From contig NZ_JBAJNO010000008.1 of the NCBI RefSeq assembly GCF_036880985.1, positions 744,001-808,000 of the forward strand: a stretch of 64,000 nt of DNA, written 5' to 3'. The position numbers and the translations under genes are program-made. Source of the DNA: Limibacter armeniacum. GTDB taxonomy: Bacteria; Bacteroidota; Bacteroidia; Cytophagales; Flammeovirgaceae. Positions 26,384-34,096 of this stretch are shown here, piece by piece (position 1 is the stretch's first letter; the number at the start of each line of letters is the position of its first letter). The notes below the pieces were generated by a model, which saw only the letters and a program-made list of their open reading frames with translations, ran no database searches and was not told the origin of the DNA.

Positions 26384-27805
26384 ATGGAACTGACTTTTTG
26401 GGGCGCAGCGCAGCAAGTAACTGGCAGTATGTTTCTGCTGACATTGGAAGATGAATACCGTATTTTGATCGACTGTGGTATAGATATGGGAAACCTTTCC
26501 GAAACTATGCCGCTGTATCCTGGGTCCAACTTTCCTTTTGACGCAAGCTTAGTAAACCTTGTATTGCTTACCCATGCGCACCTTGACCACTCGGGTAAGA
26601 TTCCAAACCTGTACAGAGAAGGTTTTGAGGGACAAGTGCTTTGTACTTCTCCTACAATGGCACTGACGGAGCTGTTGTTACTGGACTCTGCATCCATCAA
26701 TCAGAAGAAGCTGAAAGCCTATCACAGAAAGCTTTCAAAGGGAATGGCACCTGAAGACTTCAATTTTGACCCAAGAGACCTTTATGTGGAGAAGGATGTC
26801 TATAAGGCTGTTGACCGTTTTGTGCCGATTCAGTTTCACAGGCGTTTCAATGTCAAGCATGGGGTGCATGTCACTTTTATCCCAACAGGGCACTTGCTAG
26901 GAGCTGCTAACATTCTATTGGAAGTGGAAGAAAATGGAGAGACTAAATCCATTATGTTCTCTGGTGATATTGGACGTAGTAACTATCCATTATTGCAAGA
27001 TCCGCACACTGTTCCTCAGGTGGACTACTTGATTTGTGAAACGACATATGGTAATAGAGAGCACCAATCGATTCAGGATGCGACAGAAGCCGTTGAAGAT
27101 GTAATTCGACGTACTTGTATAGACAAACCTGGTCGCCTGATCATTCCTGCATTTAGTATTGGTAGGACGCAGGCAATCATTTATACGCTACATAAGCTGT
27201 ATGCCGAAAATAAGTTGCCTCCAATCAAGATTTTTGCGGATAGCCCATTGGCACAGCGCAGTAATGTGGTCTATGAAAAGTATACAGGTTTCCTGAATGA
27301 AGAAGCAAATGACTTCAAGAGGGAGCATGGTAGCCTCTTCCGCTTTGATACTGTACAGTATGTAGAAGCGATGAAAGACAGTCAGGCAATTGACAATTAC
27401 CATGAGCCTTGTATCATTATCTCTTCTTCAGGTATGATGGAAGGAGGGCGTATTCAACACCACATCCGTGCAAATATGGAAAACTCTTACTGTACGATTC
27501 TGATGGTGGGGTATTCAGCTGAAGGAACATTGGGTAACAGGTTACTGAACAGTAACGGGAATATCCGAATCGGTACAAGAGAATACCCAATTAAGGCAAA
27601 TATAGAGCAAACAGACTCATTTAGTGGACATGGAGATATTCATGACTTGCTGAAGTTTGTAAGGCAACAGGACAAGGTACAGACCAAGAAAATATTCCTT
27701 GTGCATGGAGAGGGGAGCTCAATGGAAGATTTTAAATCTACATTGAATAAAGAAGGATACAATCAGGTGGAAATTCCTGAAAAAGGACAGAAATACCAAC
27801 TTTAG
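26384..27805 (+). CDS. Beta-CASP metallo-beta-lactamase-fold ribonuclease-like protein
   Basis: This 473-residue protein has the MBL zinc motif HAHLDH at 64-69 (in LTHAHLDHSGKIP). It is followed by GHLLGAANI, FSGDIGRSNYPLL and CETTYGNREH. The beta-CASP insert is recognised by IIPAFSIGRTQAIIYTLHKL and FADSPLAQRS. The C-terminal RMMBL part carries SSSGMMEGGRI, GYSAEGTLGNRL and DSFSGHGD. This is the CPSF73/RNase J-related group, whose bacterial members are 5'-3' exo- or endoribonucleases. The exact substrate cannot be read from the sequence. Length is normal and no extra domain is present. It is cytoplasmic, with no signal peptide. It is followed by a terminator and then the DUF2520 gene on the same strand. 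Confidence 0.92.
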   Translation: MELTFWGAAQQVTGSMFLLTLEDEYRILIDCGIDMGNLSETMPLYPGSNFPFDASLVNLVLLTHAHLDHSGKIPNLYREGFEGQVLCTSPTMALTELLLLDSASINQKKLKAYHRKLSKGMAPEDFNFDPRDLYVEKDVYKAVDRFVPIQFHRRFNVKHGVHVTFIPTGHLLGAANILLEVEENGETKSIMFSGDIGRSNYPLLQDPHTVPQVDYLICETTYGNREHQSIQDATEAVEDVIRRTCIDKPGRLIIPAFSIGRTQAIIYTLHKLYAENKLPPIKIFADSPLAQRSNVVYEKYTGFLNEEANDFKREHGSLFRFDTVQYVEAMKDSQAIDNYHEPCIIISSSGMMEGGRIQHHIRANMENSYCTILMVGYSAEGTLGNRLLNSNGNIRIGTREYPIKANIEQTDSFSGHGDIHDLLKFVRQQDKVQTKKIFLVHGEGSSMEDFKSTLNKEGYNQVEIPEKGQKYQL

Positions 27806-27826
27806 TGAACAATAGAATTTAATATA

Positions 27827-27875
27827 AAAGAAAGAGGTCAGGCTGGTTACAAAACCGGATGACCTCTCTTTATTT
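27827..27875 (+). terminator. Terminator between the beta-CASP and DUF2520 genes
   Basis: An AGAGGTCA/TGACCTCT outer stem with an inner GGTT/AACC stem is followed by T-rich sequence. It ends 10 bases before the next ATG, so the next gene may start from within or beyond it. Confidence 0.7.
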
Positions 27876-27884
27876 GGTGAAACT

Positions 27885-28667
27885 ATGATACAAAACGTAA
27901 CCTTAGTAGGAGCCGGCAATGTTGCATGGCACTTGGGAGCTGCTTTGGAAGATGCAGGATTGGTTGTAGATGTAGTGTATAGCAGAAACTATTCAAATGC
28001 TAAGGCACTTGCCGAGAGGCTTTATGATGCCGTGCCGACTGACAGTCTGGATTTTTCAGAGAGTAAGTCTGAGCTTTTTATTCTGATGGTTTCAGATAAT
28101 GTAGTGCAGCAAGTAGCTGAAGAAATGACTTTACCTTCTTCAGGTGCAATTGTGGTACACACTTCAGGGGCTGTTCCTTTGGAAGCTTTGGCAAATGCAG
28201 GGCTTTATGTTGGGGTTTTTTATCCGCTTCAAACTTTTTCAAAAGGAAAGAAAGTTGATTTCAGTAAAATATCAATCTGCATTGATTCAAAGAGTGAGCG
28301 CATTTTGGATATGCTGGCAGAAATGGCTTACAAGCTGAGTAAAAAAGTATATCACTTGAATTCAGAGGAACGTAGAAAGTTGCATGTAGCTGCGGTGTTT
28401 GCTTGCAACTTTACCAACCATATGATGACCATTGCTCAGGAAGTAATGGAAAGCAATGGGATGCACTTTGAAATGCTAGAACCGTTGGTCAGAGAAACCG
28501 TAGACAAGGCTTTTGCAATTGGGCCTGATAAATCACAGACAGGACCGGCAATTCGTGGAGACAGTAAAACGATAGGGAAGCACCTTGAAGAGTTGGATGG
28601 GAAAGCGCGTTATCAGGAAATTTACAAATTGGTGAGTGAAAGTATTGCAGGAATAGAAAAGGAGTAA
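27885..28667 (+). CDS. Rossmann-fold oxidoreductase-like protein, DUF2520 family
   Basis: This 260-residue protein has an N-terminal dinucleotide-binding fold with LVGAGNVAWHLG at residues 7-18 and the loop VVYSRN, as in F420/NADP- or proline-reductase-like proteins. The helical C-terminal half carries the DUF2520 signature around RRKLHVAAVFACNFTNHM and GPAIRGDSKTI. The substrate is unknown. Related proteins are often annotated as NADP-dependent oxidoreductases related to pyrroline-carboxylate reductase. The stop codon lies inside the left arm of the terminator that follows. The gene comes directly after the beta-CASP gene, but a terminator lies between them, so an operon is doubtful. Confidence 0.88.
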   Translation: MIQNVTLVGAGNVAWHLGAALEDAGLVVDVVYSRNYSNAKALAERLYDAVPTDSLDFSESKSELFILMVSDNVVQQVAEEMTLPSSGAIVVHTSGAVPLEALANAGLYVGVFYPLQTFSKGKKVDFSKISICIDSKSERILDMLAEMAYKLSKKVYHLNSEERRKLHVAAVFACNFTNHMMTIAQEVMESNGMHFEMLEPLVRETVDKAFAIGPDKSQTGPAIRGDSKTIGKHLEELDGKARYQEIYKLVSESIAGIEKE

Positions 28668-28687
28668 CATTAACTGTTACTCCTTTT
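28657..28687. terminator. Bidirectional terminator overlapping the DUF2520 stop codon
   Basis: The stem AAAAGGAGTAAC/GTTACTCCTTTT includes the TAA stop of the plus-strand gene. It separates that gene from the convergent LysM gene. Confidence 0.85.
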
Positions 28688-28698
28688 TATTTGAATGA

Positions 28699-30801
28699 TT
28701 ACTGAACTCTTAATCGAGTGCCTGATGGAATGTTGTCCACATCAGCCAGTTTGTTGAGTTTCTTCAATTCTTTGATGCTGACTTTGTATCGGCGTGAAAT
28801 GCTGTATAGTGTTTCACCTTTGCTGATGACATGGTATCGAGCAACTTTATTTGGAGTTGAAGGATCTCTCAATTTTAGTGTCTGACCAGCATTGATATTG
28901 CCATCTTCTGTCAAGCCATTCCACGTCTGTAGGTCACTTACCGGAATATTATATTGTCGGGAAATGGCGTACAGTGTTTCTCCTTTTATCACCAAGTGAG
29001 TATTAGGTGTAACCGTAGAGGTTGCAGGCTTTACAGTAGGAGTCGTAACAGGATTTGAAGTTGCCGGTTTGCTGTAATCAGGTTTACTGGTTTCAGCAGG
29101 TCTATTTTTAACCTCTTCTTTAGCAGGCTGCGTGAACTGAGAAGTGTTGTTACTTGCAGTTGCATCAGAACCAGTGTTGCTCGATGACTTAATTAGCTTG
29201 ATCTGCTGTCCCTCCTGAAGGTGAGCAGTCGCAGGCAGGTTATTGAGTCTTCTGATTTCAGCAGGTGTAATGCTGTTGGCGTAACCTATCTGATAGATGT
29301 CCTCCCCTTTCTTTACTGTATAAGTAAAAGCCTGACCAGCAACAGTAGTCTCAGCAGCAGATGCAGTGGTTGTAGTATTGGCTGTGCTGTTTTCAGGAGC
29401 TGCGATGTATAGCGGGAATCCTGATTTAAGCTCAGCTGCCGAAGACATATTGTTCCATTTCAGCAAATCATCTACACTTACATTGTATTGCTTGGAAATT
29501 CTGTAAAGTGTTTCACCTCTTTGAACCATATGCTTGTTGGCTGCCAAGTTTTCAGATGGAGCCGTGTCAGCCGGTTGAGTAGCAGGTGTAGTTGTTACTG
29601 ATTGGTTATTATCCTGAGTTTCGGCAGGGCGTTGTACCGCTGGCTGATTGTACATATCATTTGAAGCTGTAGAACCATTGTTCGGTTGCTTGATGATCAG
29701 TACTTGTCCTGGCTTAACAGTTAAGCTGTTGAGGTTATTCCACTCCTTAATATCTTTGTAGCTTACATTGAACTTGGAAGCAATTGTCACGATATTTTGG
29801 TCAGTATCTTGAACCACATAGCGATCACCATTGGCAACAGCTGAATCGTTAGTTTTAGGCGTTTTTTCAACTACCTGAAAGTTGTTGTTCGGCTTCGATG
29901 TAGTTTGTTTAGCTACATTGCTGTCAATCAGTACAGCATTTCCTTTTGGGTCTTCAGTTACAGTTGTAAGAGAAGAGTCCCCTTTTACTTTCAGTACTTG
30001 CCCCGGTTTTAGTTTCAGGTCATCCCCAATGTCGTTCCATGCCTTTAGGTCAAGAATAGTGACATTGTACATACGGGATATCATAAAGATGCTTTCACCA
30101 TCTCTTACGGTATGGTTTGAAGCATTGGGGTTGAATTGTTTAGTATCACGGTTTGATGTGATGCTTATAACATCTGTAGTATCTTCCTGCTTGTTGGCAG
30201 GCTTGTTACTTAGCTGTTTTTTCTCAGGTGCTTCAGGAAGTTCTACCTCTCGAATCTCAATAGGAACACTTTTCTTCCTTTTCTTTTGAAGGAAGAGAAC
30301 TCTACCTAGTTGTAATGGTTCATCGGTTTCCATTCTGTTGAACTTGGCAAGCTTCTTCAACTTGATGCCGTAGCGCTGCGATACTTCCCACAAAGAAGCC
30401 TCGTCGACCACAATATGTTCTTCAATAGGACCTTTGCTGCTTTTTGATTTTAGGTAATATACCTGTCCTGATTTCAGCTCATCAAACACATTCATGTCAT
30501 TGTAGCTGATGATTTTCTTCATGCTGATATTCAGGGCAGCAGCAATATTTAGAAGTGTCTGGCGGTCACCAGCAATGAAAGCAGGAATGCCATTGGCATT
30601 AGCCAAAGTAATTTCTTCTCCATTGACCGTTTTAACTTCAATATCTGATATTATGGGATATGGGTTATCTGGTAACTGGTTTTCAGGCAAACCACCAAAT
30701 ACGTAAGTGTTCGTTACGTTGGGGTGATAAATGCTGCTTACCGTATCAGCATAGGCAGACAGGGCTCCAGCACAAAGCAGTATTGTTAATGTTTTTCTCA
30801 T
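28699..30801 (-). CDS. Exported multi-LysM peptidoglycan-binding protein
   Basis: This 700-residue protein has a signal peptide (1-18, ending AYA). Seven clear LysM modules are present, e.g. HTVRDGESIFMISRMYNVTI, HMVQRGETLYRISKQYNVSV, HLVIKGETLYAISRQYNIPV and the C-terminal YHVISKGETLYSISRRYKV. A more diverged one lies near residues 75-120 (GDRQTLLNIAAALNISMKK), making eight in all. They are joined by Thr/Ser/Pro/Asn-rich linkers. LysM binds N-acetylglucosamine chains in peptidoglycan. No catalytic domain (amidase, glucosaminidase or peptidase) is visible. The diverged N-terminal repeat followed by GQVYYLKSKS recalls the LysM tails of Bacteroidota glucosaminidases, so loss of an enzyme domain is possible. 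It is monocistronic and convergent with the DUF2520 gene. Confidence 0.92.
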   Translation of the reverse strand: MRKTLTILLCAGALSAYADTVSSIYHPNVTNTYVFGGLPENQLPDNPYPIISDIEVKTVNGEEITLANANGIPAFIAGDRQTLLNIAAALNISMKKIISYNDMNVFDELKSGQVYYLKSKSSKGPIEEHIVVDEASLWEVSQRYGIKLKKLAKFNRMETDEPLQLGRVLFLQKKRKKSVPIEIREVELPEAPEKKQLSNKPANKQEDTTDVISITSNRDTKQFNPNASNHTVRDGESIFMISRMYNVTILDLKAWNDIGDDLKLKPGQVLKVKGDSSLTTVTEDPKGNAVLIDSNVAKQTTSKPNNNFQVVEKTPKTNDSAVANGDRYVVQDTDQNIVTIASKFNVSYKDIKEWNNLNSLTVKPGQVLIIKQPNNGSTASNDMYNQPAVQRPAETQDNNQSVTTTPATQPADTAPSENLAANKHMVQRGETLYRISKQYNVSVDDLLKWNNMSSAAELKSGFPLYIAAPENSTANTTTTASAAETTVAGQAFTYTVKKGEDIYQIGYANSITPAEIRRLNNLPATAHLQEGQQIKLIKSSSNTGSDATASNNTSQFTQPAKEEVKNRPAETSKPDYSKPATSNPVTTPTVKPATSTVTPNTHLVIKGETLYAISRQYNIPVSDLQTWNGLTEDGNINAGQTLKLRDPSTPNKVARYHVISKGETLYSISRRYKVSIKELKKLNKLADVDNIPSGTRLRVQ

Positions 30802-30981
30802 TTCTCTGGAAATGGTTTTTAGTCAATGATCATTCAAAGTTGCAGAGCGAATGAACGTGTTGTTAATAAAAAATCGTCTCCCTCATTTATAACGAATGAG
30901 TAACCAATTCTCTTTTAAAATTAAAAGAATTTATAAAAGAAGTTACTTTCTAATAACGAAGAATATCAATTCTCAGGTTTA

Positions 30982-31623
30982 CTATTGCAATTTTTGTGCA
31001 ATCATGAGTCCATCTCGGACTGGAAGTATAAAATTTGTTACTCTTGGGTCATCTTGTACTTTGCGGTTATAGTCCCTAATGGATTGGGTATCTTTGTCTT
31101 GAGCTTTTTCATTCGCAACTTTCCCTTTCCATAAAACATTGTCTGCAATAATAAATCCACCAGGGTTTACCATATCAATGACTAAGTCAAAGTATTTGCA
31201 GTAGTTCTTTTTGTCAGCATCAATAAACACGAGGTCAAACTTTTCAGTTAGGGTTGGGATAATTTCCACCGCATTGCCAAAGTGCAATTCAAGCTTGTCA
31301 CGCAGCCCAGCATCTGTAAAATACTTGTCAATAATCTCCTCAAGTTCATCATCCTTTTCTAATGAAACCAGTTTTCCATCAGGAGCTAACCCTTTGGCAA
31401 GGCATATACCAGAGTAGCCAGTAAATGTTCCGATTTCAAGAATTCTCTTGGGTTTCATCATGTTGGTGATGGCAGTCAGCAGTAATCCTTGTACATGGCC
31501 TGAAATCATGTCTGGCAAAGCAACTTTCAGGTGTGTTTCCCTGTCAAGCTTTTGAAGTACCTGATCTTCTGCTGTTGCGTGATCGTCGATATATTGCTCT
31601 ATATTCTGGTTGACAATTTCCAT
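30982..31623 (-). CDS. Class I SAM-dependent O-methyltransferase (caffeoyl-CoA OMT-like)
   Basis: This 213-residue protein is about the family's usual length. SAM motif I is ILEIGTFTGYSGICLAKGL. The metal/substrate signature LVFIDADKKNYCKYFD carries the two aspartates that, with a downstream Asp/Asn (IIADNVLWKGKV), bind a divalent cation in catechol/caffeoyl-CoA O-methyltransferases. The C-terminal LPVRDGLMIAQK is also typical. In bacteria these enzymes methylate catechol-type or unknown small molecules; the substrate here cannot be named. It is cytoplasmic. The neighbours are a thioesterase upstream on the same strand (142 bases away) and the LysM gene, with no functional link visible. Confidence 0.9.
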   Translation of the reverse strand: MEIVNQNIEQYIDDHATAEDQVLQKLDRETHLKVALPDMISGHVQGLLLTAITNMMKPKRILEIGTFTGYSGICLAKGLAPDGKLVSLEKDDELEEIIDKYFTDAGLRDKLELHFGNAVEIIPTLTEKFDLVFIDADKKNYCKYFDLVIDMVNPGGFIIADNVLWKGKVANEKAQDKDTQSIRDYNRKVQDDPRVTNFILPVRDGLMIAQKLQ

Positions 31624-31765
31624 TTTAGTAGATGTTAAATGATGCTTGCAAGCATGCGTAAAGGGTAAGAAGTTACCTTAGCTGAAACTAAGGCAACCTC
31701 AGGGTAATACAGGCGCAATTTAATATAATTTTTCTGAGGTAATACTTTCTTATACCCCGTATTTC

Positions 31766-32248
31766 CTACTCTATAAAAGCACTATTCTGGTTTGCAGTGT
31801 CACTGCTGTCAAAAACCCTGATACCGATCACCTCTGCCTCAGCAGATTTGACATCACCGGACCATGCTTCACACTTTACGACAGTCTTACGGTTTTTGAC
31901 TTCCGTTACAGTAGCTACCAACTTTACAGGCTTATCTACATAAGTAGGTTGCAAGTATTTGATAGTCATGGTTCCCGTTGCATAGCGGTAATACGGGGCT
32001 GAATCTAGCGCCCTGTCTTCGCGGCGGTAGGCATCTGCCATAGCGGTTCCCATACAATGACAGTCAATTAGCGTAGCGAGAATGCCTCCTGCCAAGAGGT
32101 TTGCCCATCCGTGATATTTCTCTTCAGGCTGCCAAATACAAATGGCTTGTTCACCTTCCCAGTAGCTTTTAATTTGAAGTCCGTCAGGGTTGCTGTTACC
32201 ACATCCGAAACAAACATTTCCGTGCATGTAATCCTGAAAGTATTTCAT
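31766..32248 (-). CDS. PaaI-type hotdog-fold thioesterase
   Basis: This 160-residue protein has the hotdog core seen as HGWANLLAGGILATLIDCHCMGT (given in part), with the helix carrying the acid D of LID, followed by TGTMTIKYLQPTYVDKPV and VTEVKNRKTVVKCEAWS. The N-terminal block CFGCGNSNPDGL is common in this branch and places two Cys near the start. Such enzymes cleave acyl-CoA thioesters of small or aromatic acids; the substrate is unknown. It is cytoplasmic. It lies between a coiled-coil protein gene and the O-methyltransferase gene on the same strand, but the gaps are above 100 bases and a terminator precedes it. Confidence 0.88.
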   Translation of the reverse strand: MKYFQDYMHGNVCFGCGNSNPDGLQIKSYWEGEQAICIWQPEEKYHGWANLLAGGILATLIDCHCMGTAMADAYRREDRALDSAPYYRYATGTMTIKYLQPTYVDKPVKLVATVTEVKNRKTVVKCEAWSGDVKSAEAEVIGIRVFDSSDTANQNSAFIE

Positions 32249-32314
32249 GATATCTTTATTGGTTAGTAATAGTTCAAATAAGGTTGGGAAACTACAAATT
32301 GTGCTATTACGAAC

Positions 32315-32344
32315 AAAAAAAGGAGCCGATTTTGCGACTCCTTC
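32315..32344 (-). terminator. Terminator of the 143-residue coiled-coil gene
   Basis: An AAGGAGTCG/CGGCTCCTT stem with a wobble pair is followed by a run of seven T residues on the minus strand, 20 bases after the stop at 32366. Confidence 0.8.
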
Positions 32345-32365
32345 TTAAACGGGAAGAAAGGTGAT

Positions 32366-32797
32366 TTATCTTTTGAGAATATCAACCTGTTCTTTCAATA
32401 ATTGGATGATATCATCCTTGTCTTTGAGTTGTTGCTTGAGCATTTCTACTTGCTCTTTTAGGTAAGTGACTTCACTGTAATCACTGTTTTCACCATTGTG
32501 GTGTTTATGCTTTCCGGTCTTGATCTCGACTTTTACTTTTTTTGGATCGTCTCCTGAACGGTTTTTCTTGCCTATAAGCTCTTCGATCTCTATATCAACA
32601 GTTTCTTCGGCTTTCTTTTTGGTACTTTCAGCCTGTTTTTGAACATCTTCGGCCATATGCTGAAAGCGTTCAAATGCATTTTCAAAAGTAGCCTTGTTGA
32701 ATCGACCATCTTTCATTTGACCGAGACCTTCTTGAATCATGTCTCGAACAAAGTCACGAAACATATCATTCATGTTGTCATTGGAGGAATTGCTCAT
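32366..32797 (-). CDS. Small coiled-coil protein of unknown function
   Basis: This 143-residue protein matches no family I recognise. The first 30 residues are polar and amphipathic (MNDMFRDFVRDMIQEGLGQM). Residues 38-75 are helical and charged. The middle (75-100) is a basic segment with several His (KTGKHKHHNGENS). Residues 105-143 form a leucine-heptad coiled coil (LKEQVEMLKQQLKDKDDIIQL). There is no signal peptide or membrane helix. It stands alone with its own terminator and is divergent from the outer-membrane protein gene. Its N-terminal pattern faintly recalls phasin-like or AtpZ-type small helical proteins, but I would not assign it. Confidence 0.75.
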   Translation of the reverse strand: MSNSSNDNMNDMFRDFVRDMIQEGLGQMKDGRFNKATFENAFERFQHMAEDVQKQAESTKKKAEETVDIEIEELIGKKNRSGDDPKKVKVEIKTGKHKHHNGENSDYSEVTYLKEQVEMLKQQLKDKDDIIQLLKEQVDILKR

Positions 32798-33131
32798 CGT
32801 AATAAAGTTTTATGTTTTGAATTAATTTGACGACTAGTTTTCATTTAGACGAATAAATAGCTGTGAACGTTACATACAGCTTATAGTTTTTATTAAATAC
32901 GTCATATTTCTATTCAAGCCCAAGAAGCTTTTTAGTCTCTTAGAAGATTCATGATTTCTTTAAATATGTTAACTAAATAGTACAATCTTTCCAATTAGCT
33001 TTGGACTGCATGTTTTTTGCTAAAGAGAAGGTATAGCTGCTTAATCTTAAAGAAGCAACCATATGTCATGAGGTCTGGTTGTGGTGGTTGGGCAGTGTAC
33101 ATTAAAATTGATGACACTAAAACTTTTTGTA
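32798..33131. other. Divergent intergenic region
   Basis: This 334-base A+T-rich gap lies between the coiled-coil gene and the outer-membrane protein gene and must contain both promoters. I see no strong hairpin and no promoter match I would defend. A run of codons from 33081 is in frame with the downstream gene but is unlike a signal peptide, so I treat it as leader. Confidence 0.5.
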
Positions 33132-33620
33132 ATGAAAAAAACATTTCTATTTAGCGTTCTGATGGGTATGATGGTACTTTTCAGTACTACATCTGTATTT
33201 GCTGGTGATAAAGATATAAAAGGTGGTGGATCACCTGGTGCGGGTTTTCTGAACGTTGGTCTGGGAGTTGGATACTACGGTGATATTCCATTGTTTGCTG
33301 ATTATGAATTCGGAATTACAAAGGATGTAACAATAGGCCCTGCTATTGGCTTTGGCTTTGGTGCTAACTGGTTATCATTGGGTGCTAAAGGTCGTTTCTA
33401 CTTTGATGATTTTGTGAACCTGAATGGTAAGTTTGACCTGTATGCAGGTGGTACATTAGGGTTGATTCCTGTTGTAAACAATCACTCAGATCACTATGAG
33501 AGTGGAGGGTTGTTTCTTGCTCTGAACGTGGGTGGTAGATATCATTTTACGAACAGATTGGGGGGATTCCTAGACCTGAGTACTGGAGCATCCTCAATTG
33601 GACTTAGCTTCAGACTGTAG
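33132..33620 (+). CDS. Small outer-membrane beta-barrel-like protein
   Basis: The ATG at 33132 (162 residues) begins a signal peptide, MKKTFLFSVLMGMMVLF with cleavage after VFA. The longer frame from 33081 would add 17 residues before it. The mature part alternates polar and aromatic residues in short beta strands with Gly-rich turns (GFLNVGLGVGYYGDIPLFADY, FGFGANWLSLGAKGRFYFDD) and ends in LSFRL. A terminal aromatic/hydrophobic strand is typical of outer-membrane barrels. At this length it would form about 8 strands, and no ligand or enzyme signature is visible. It is monocistronic and ends at a bidirectional terminator. Confidence 0.8.
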   Translation: MKKTFLFSVLMGMMVLFSTTSVFAGDKDIKGGGSPGAGFLNVGLGVGYYGDIPLFADYEFGITKDVTIGPAIGFGFGANWLSLGAKGRFYFDDFVNLNGKFDLYAGGTLGLIPVVNNHSDHYESGGLFLALNVGGRYHFTNRLGGFLDLSTGASSIGLSFRL

Positions 33621-33642
33621 TCCTCTTATTTTACCTGAAAAT

Positions 33643-33686
33643 AAAATCCCTCTTCAATTTCATATTAGAATTGAAGAGGGATTTTT
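33643..33686. terminator. Bidirectional terminator between two convergent small genes
   Basis: A perfect stem of about 17 bp, AAAATCCCTCTTCAATT with its complement, carries A and T runs on both sides. Confidence 0.9.
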
Positions 33687-33690
33687 GTGT

Positions 33691-33933
33691 TTAGTTAAAG
33701 GTGATTTCTTTTAGGATTTTATCTCCCTGTCTTAGTCGAATCTCTACTTTTTGTTTTTCGGGATTAACCTTGTAGTTATCCAAAAGGCTCTTATAAAAAG
33801 CTTCTGCTTTTTTCTTTTCAAGTCGGGAAAAGGTGAATTGTTTACTTTCAGTAAAAGAGGTTGGAGAATCACGATGGGCAGTTACTTCCAACAAGAAGTT
33901 TGAACCGATTAATTTTTCAAGAATGCTTTTCAT
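33691..33933 (-). CDS. Small hypothetical protein (80 residues)
   Basis: An 80-residue frame ends 5 bases from a strong bidirectional terminator, as a real gene would. It begins MKSILEKLIGSNFLLEV and has alternating charged and hydrophobic residues with RLEKKKAEAFYKSLLDNY in the middle and VEIRLRQGDKILKEITF at the end. That suggests a small alpha/beta protein. There is no signal peptide and no known motif. The family is unknown to me. The balanced composition and the terminator make it a likely gene. Confidence 0.65.
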   Translation of the reverse strand: MKSILEKLIGSNFLLEVTAHRDSPTSFTESKQFTFSRLEKKKAEAFYKSLLDNYKVNPEKQKVEIRLRQGDKILKEITFN

Positions 33934-34028
33934 GGTTGTATAGTGGATATGGATAGAAAAAAGCTACCCATAAATTGAGGGAGAAAAGCACTTTTTTGTT
34001 TGTATAAAGTAGCAATGTAGGGTTTGCA

Positions 34029-34066
34029 TAAAAAAACTCCCCAACTTTTGACAGTAGGGGAGTTTG
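34029..34066 (-). terminator. Terminator of the aconitase gene
   Basis: An AAACTCCCC/GGGGAGTTT stem is followed by a T-run on the minus strand, 30 bases after the stop. Confidence 0.85.
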
Positions 34067-34096
34067 TATATGATTAAGCGTTATGCCAGTTGTGAA

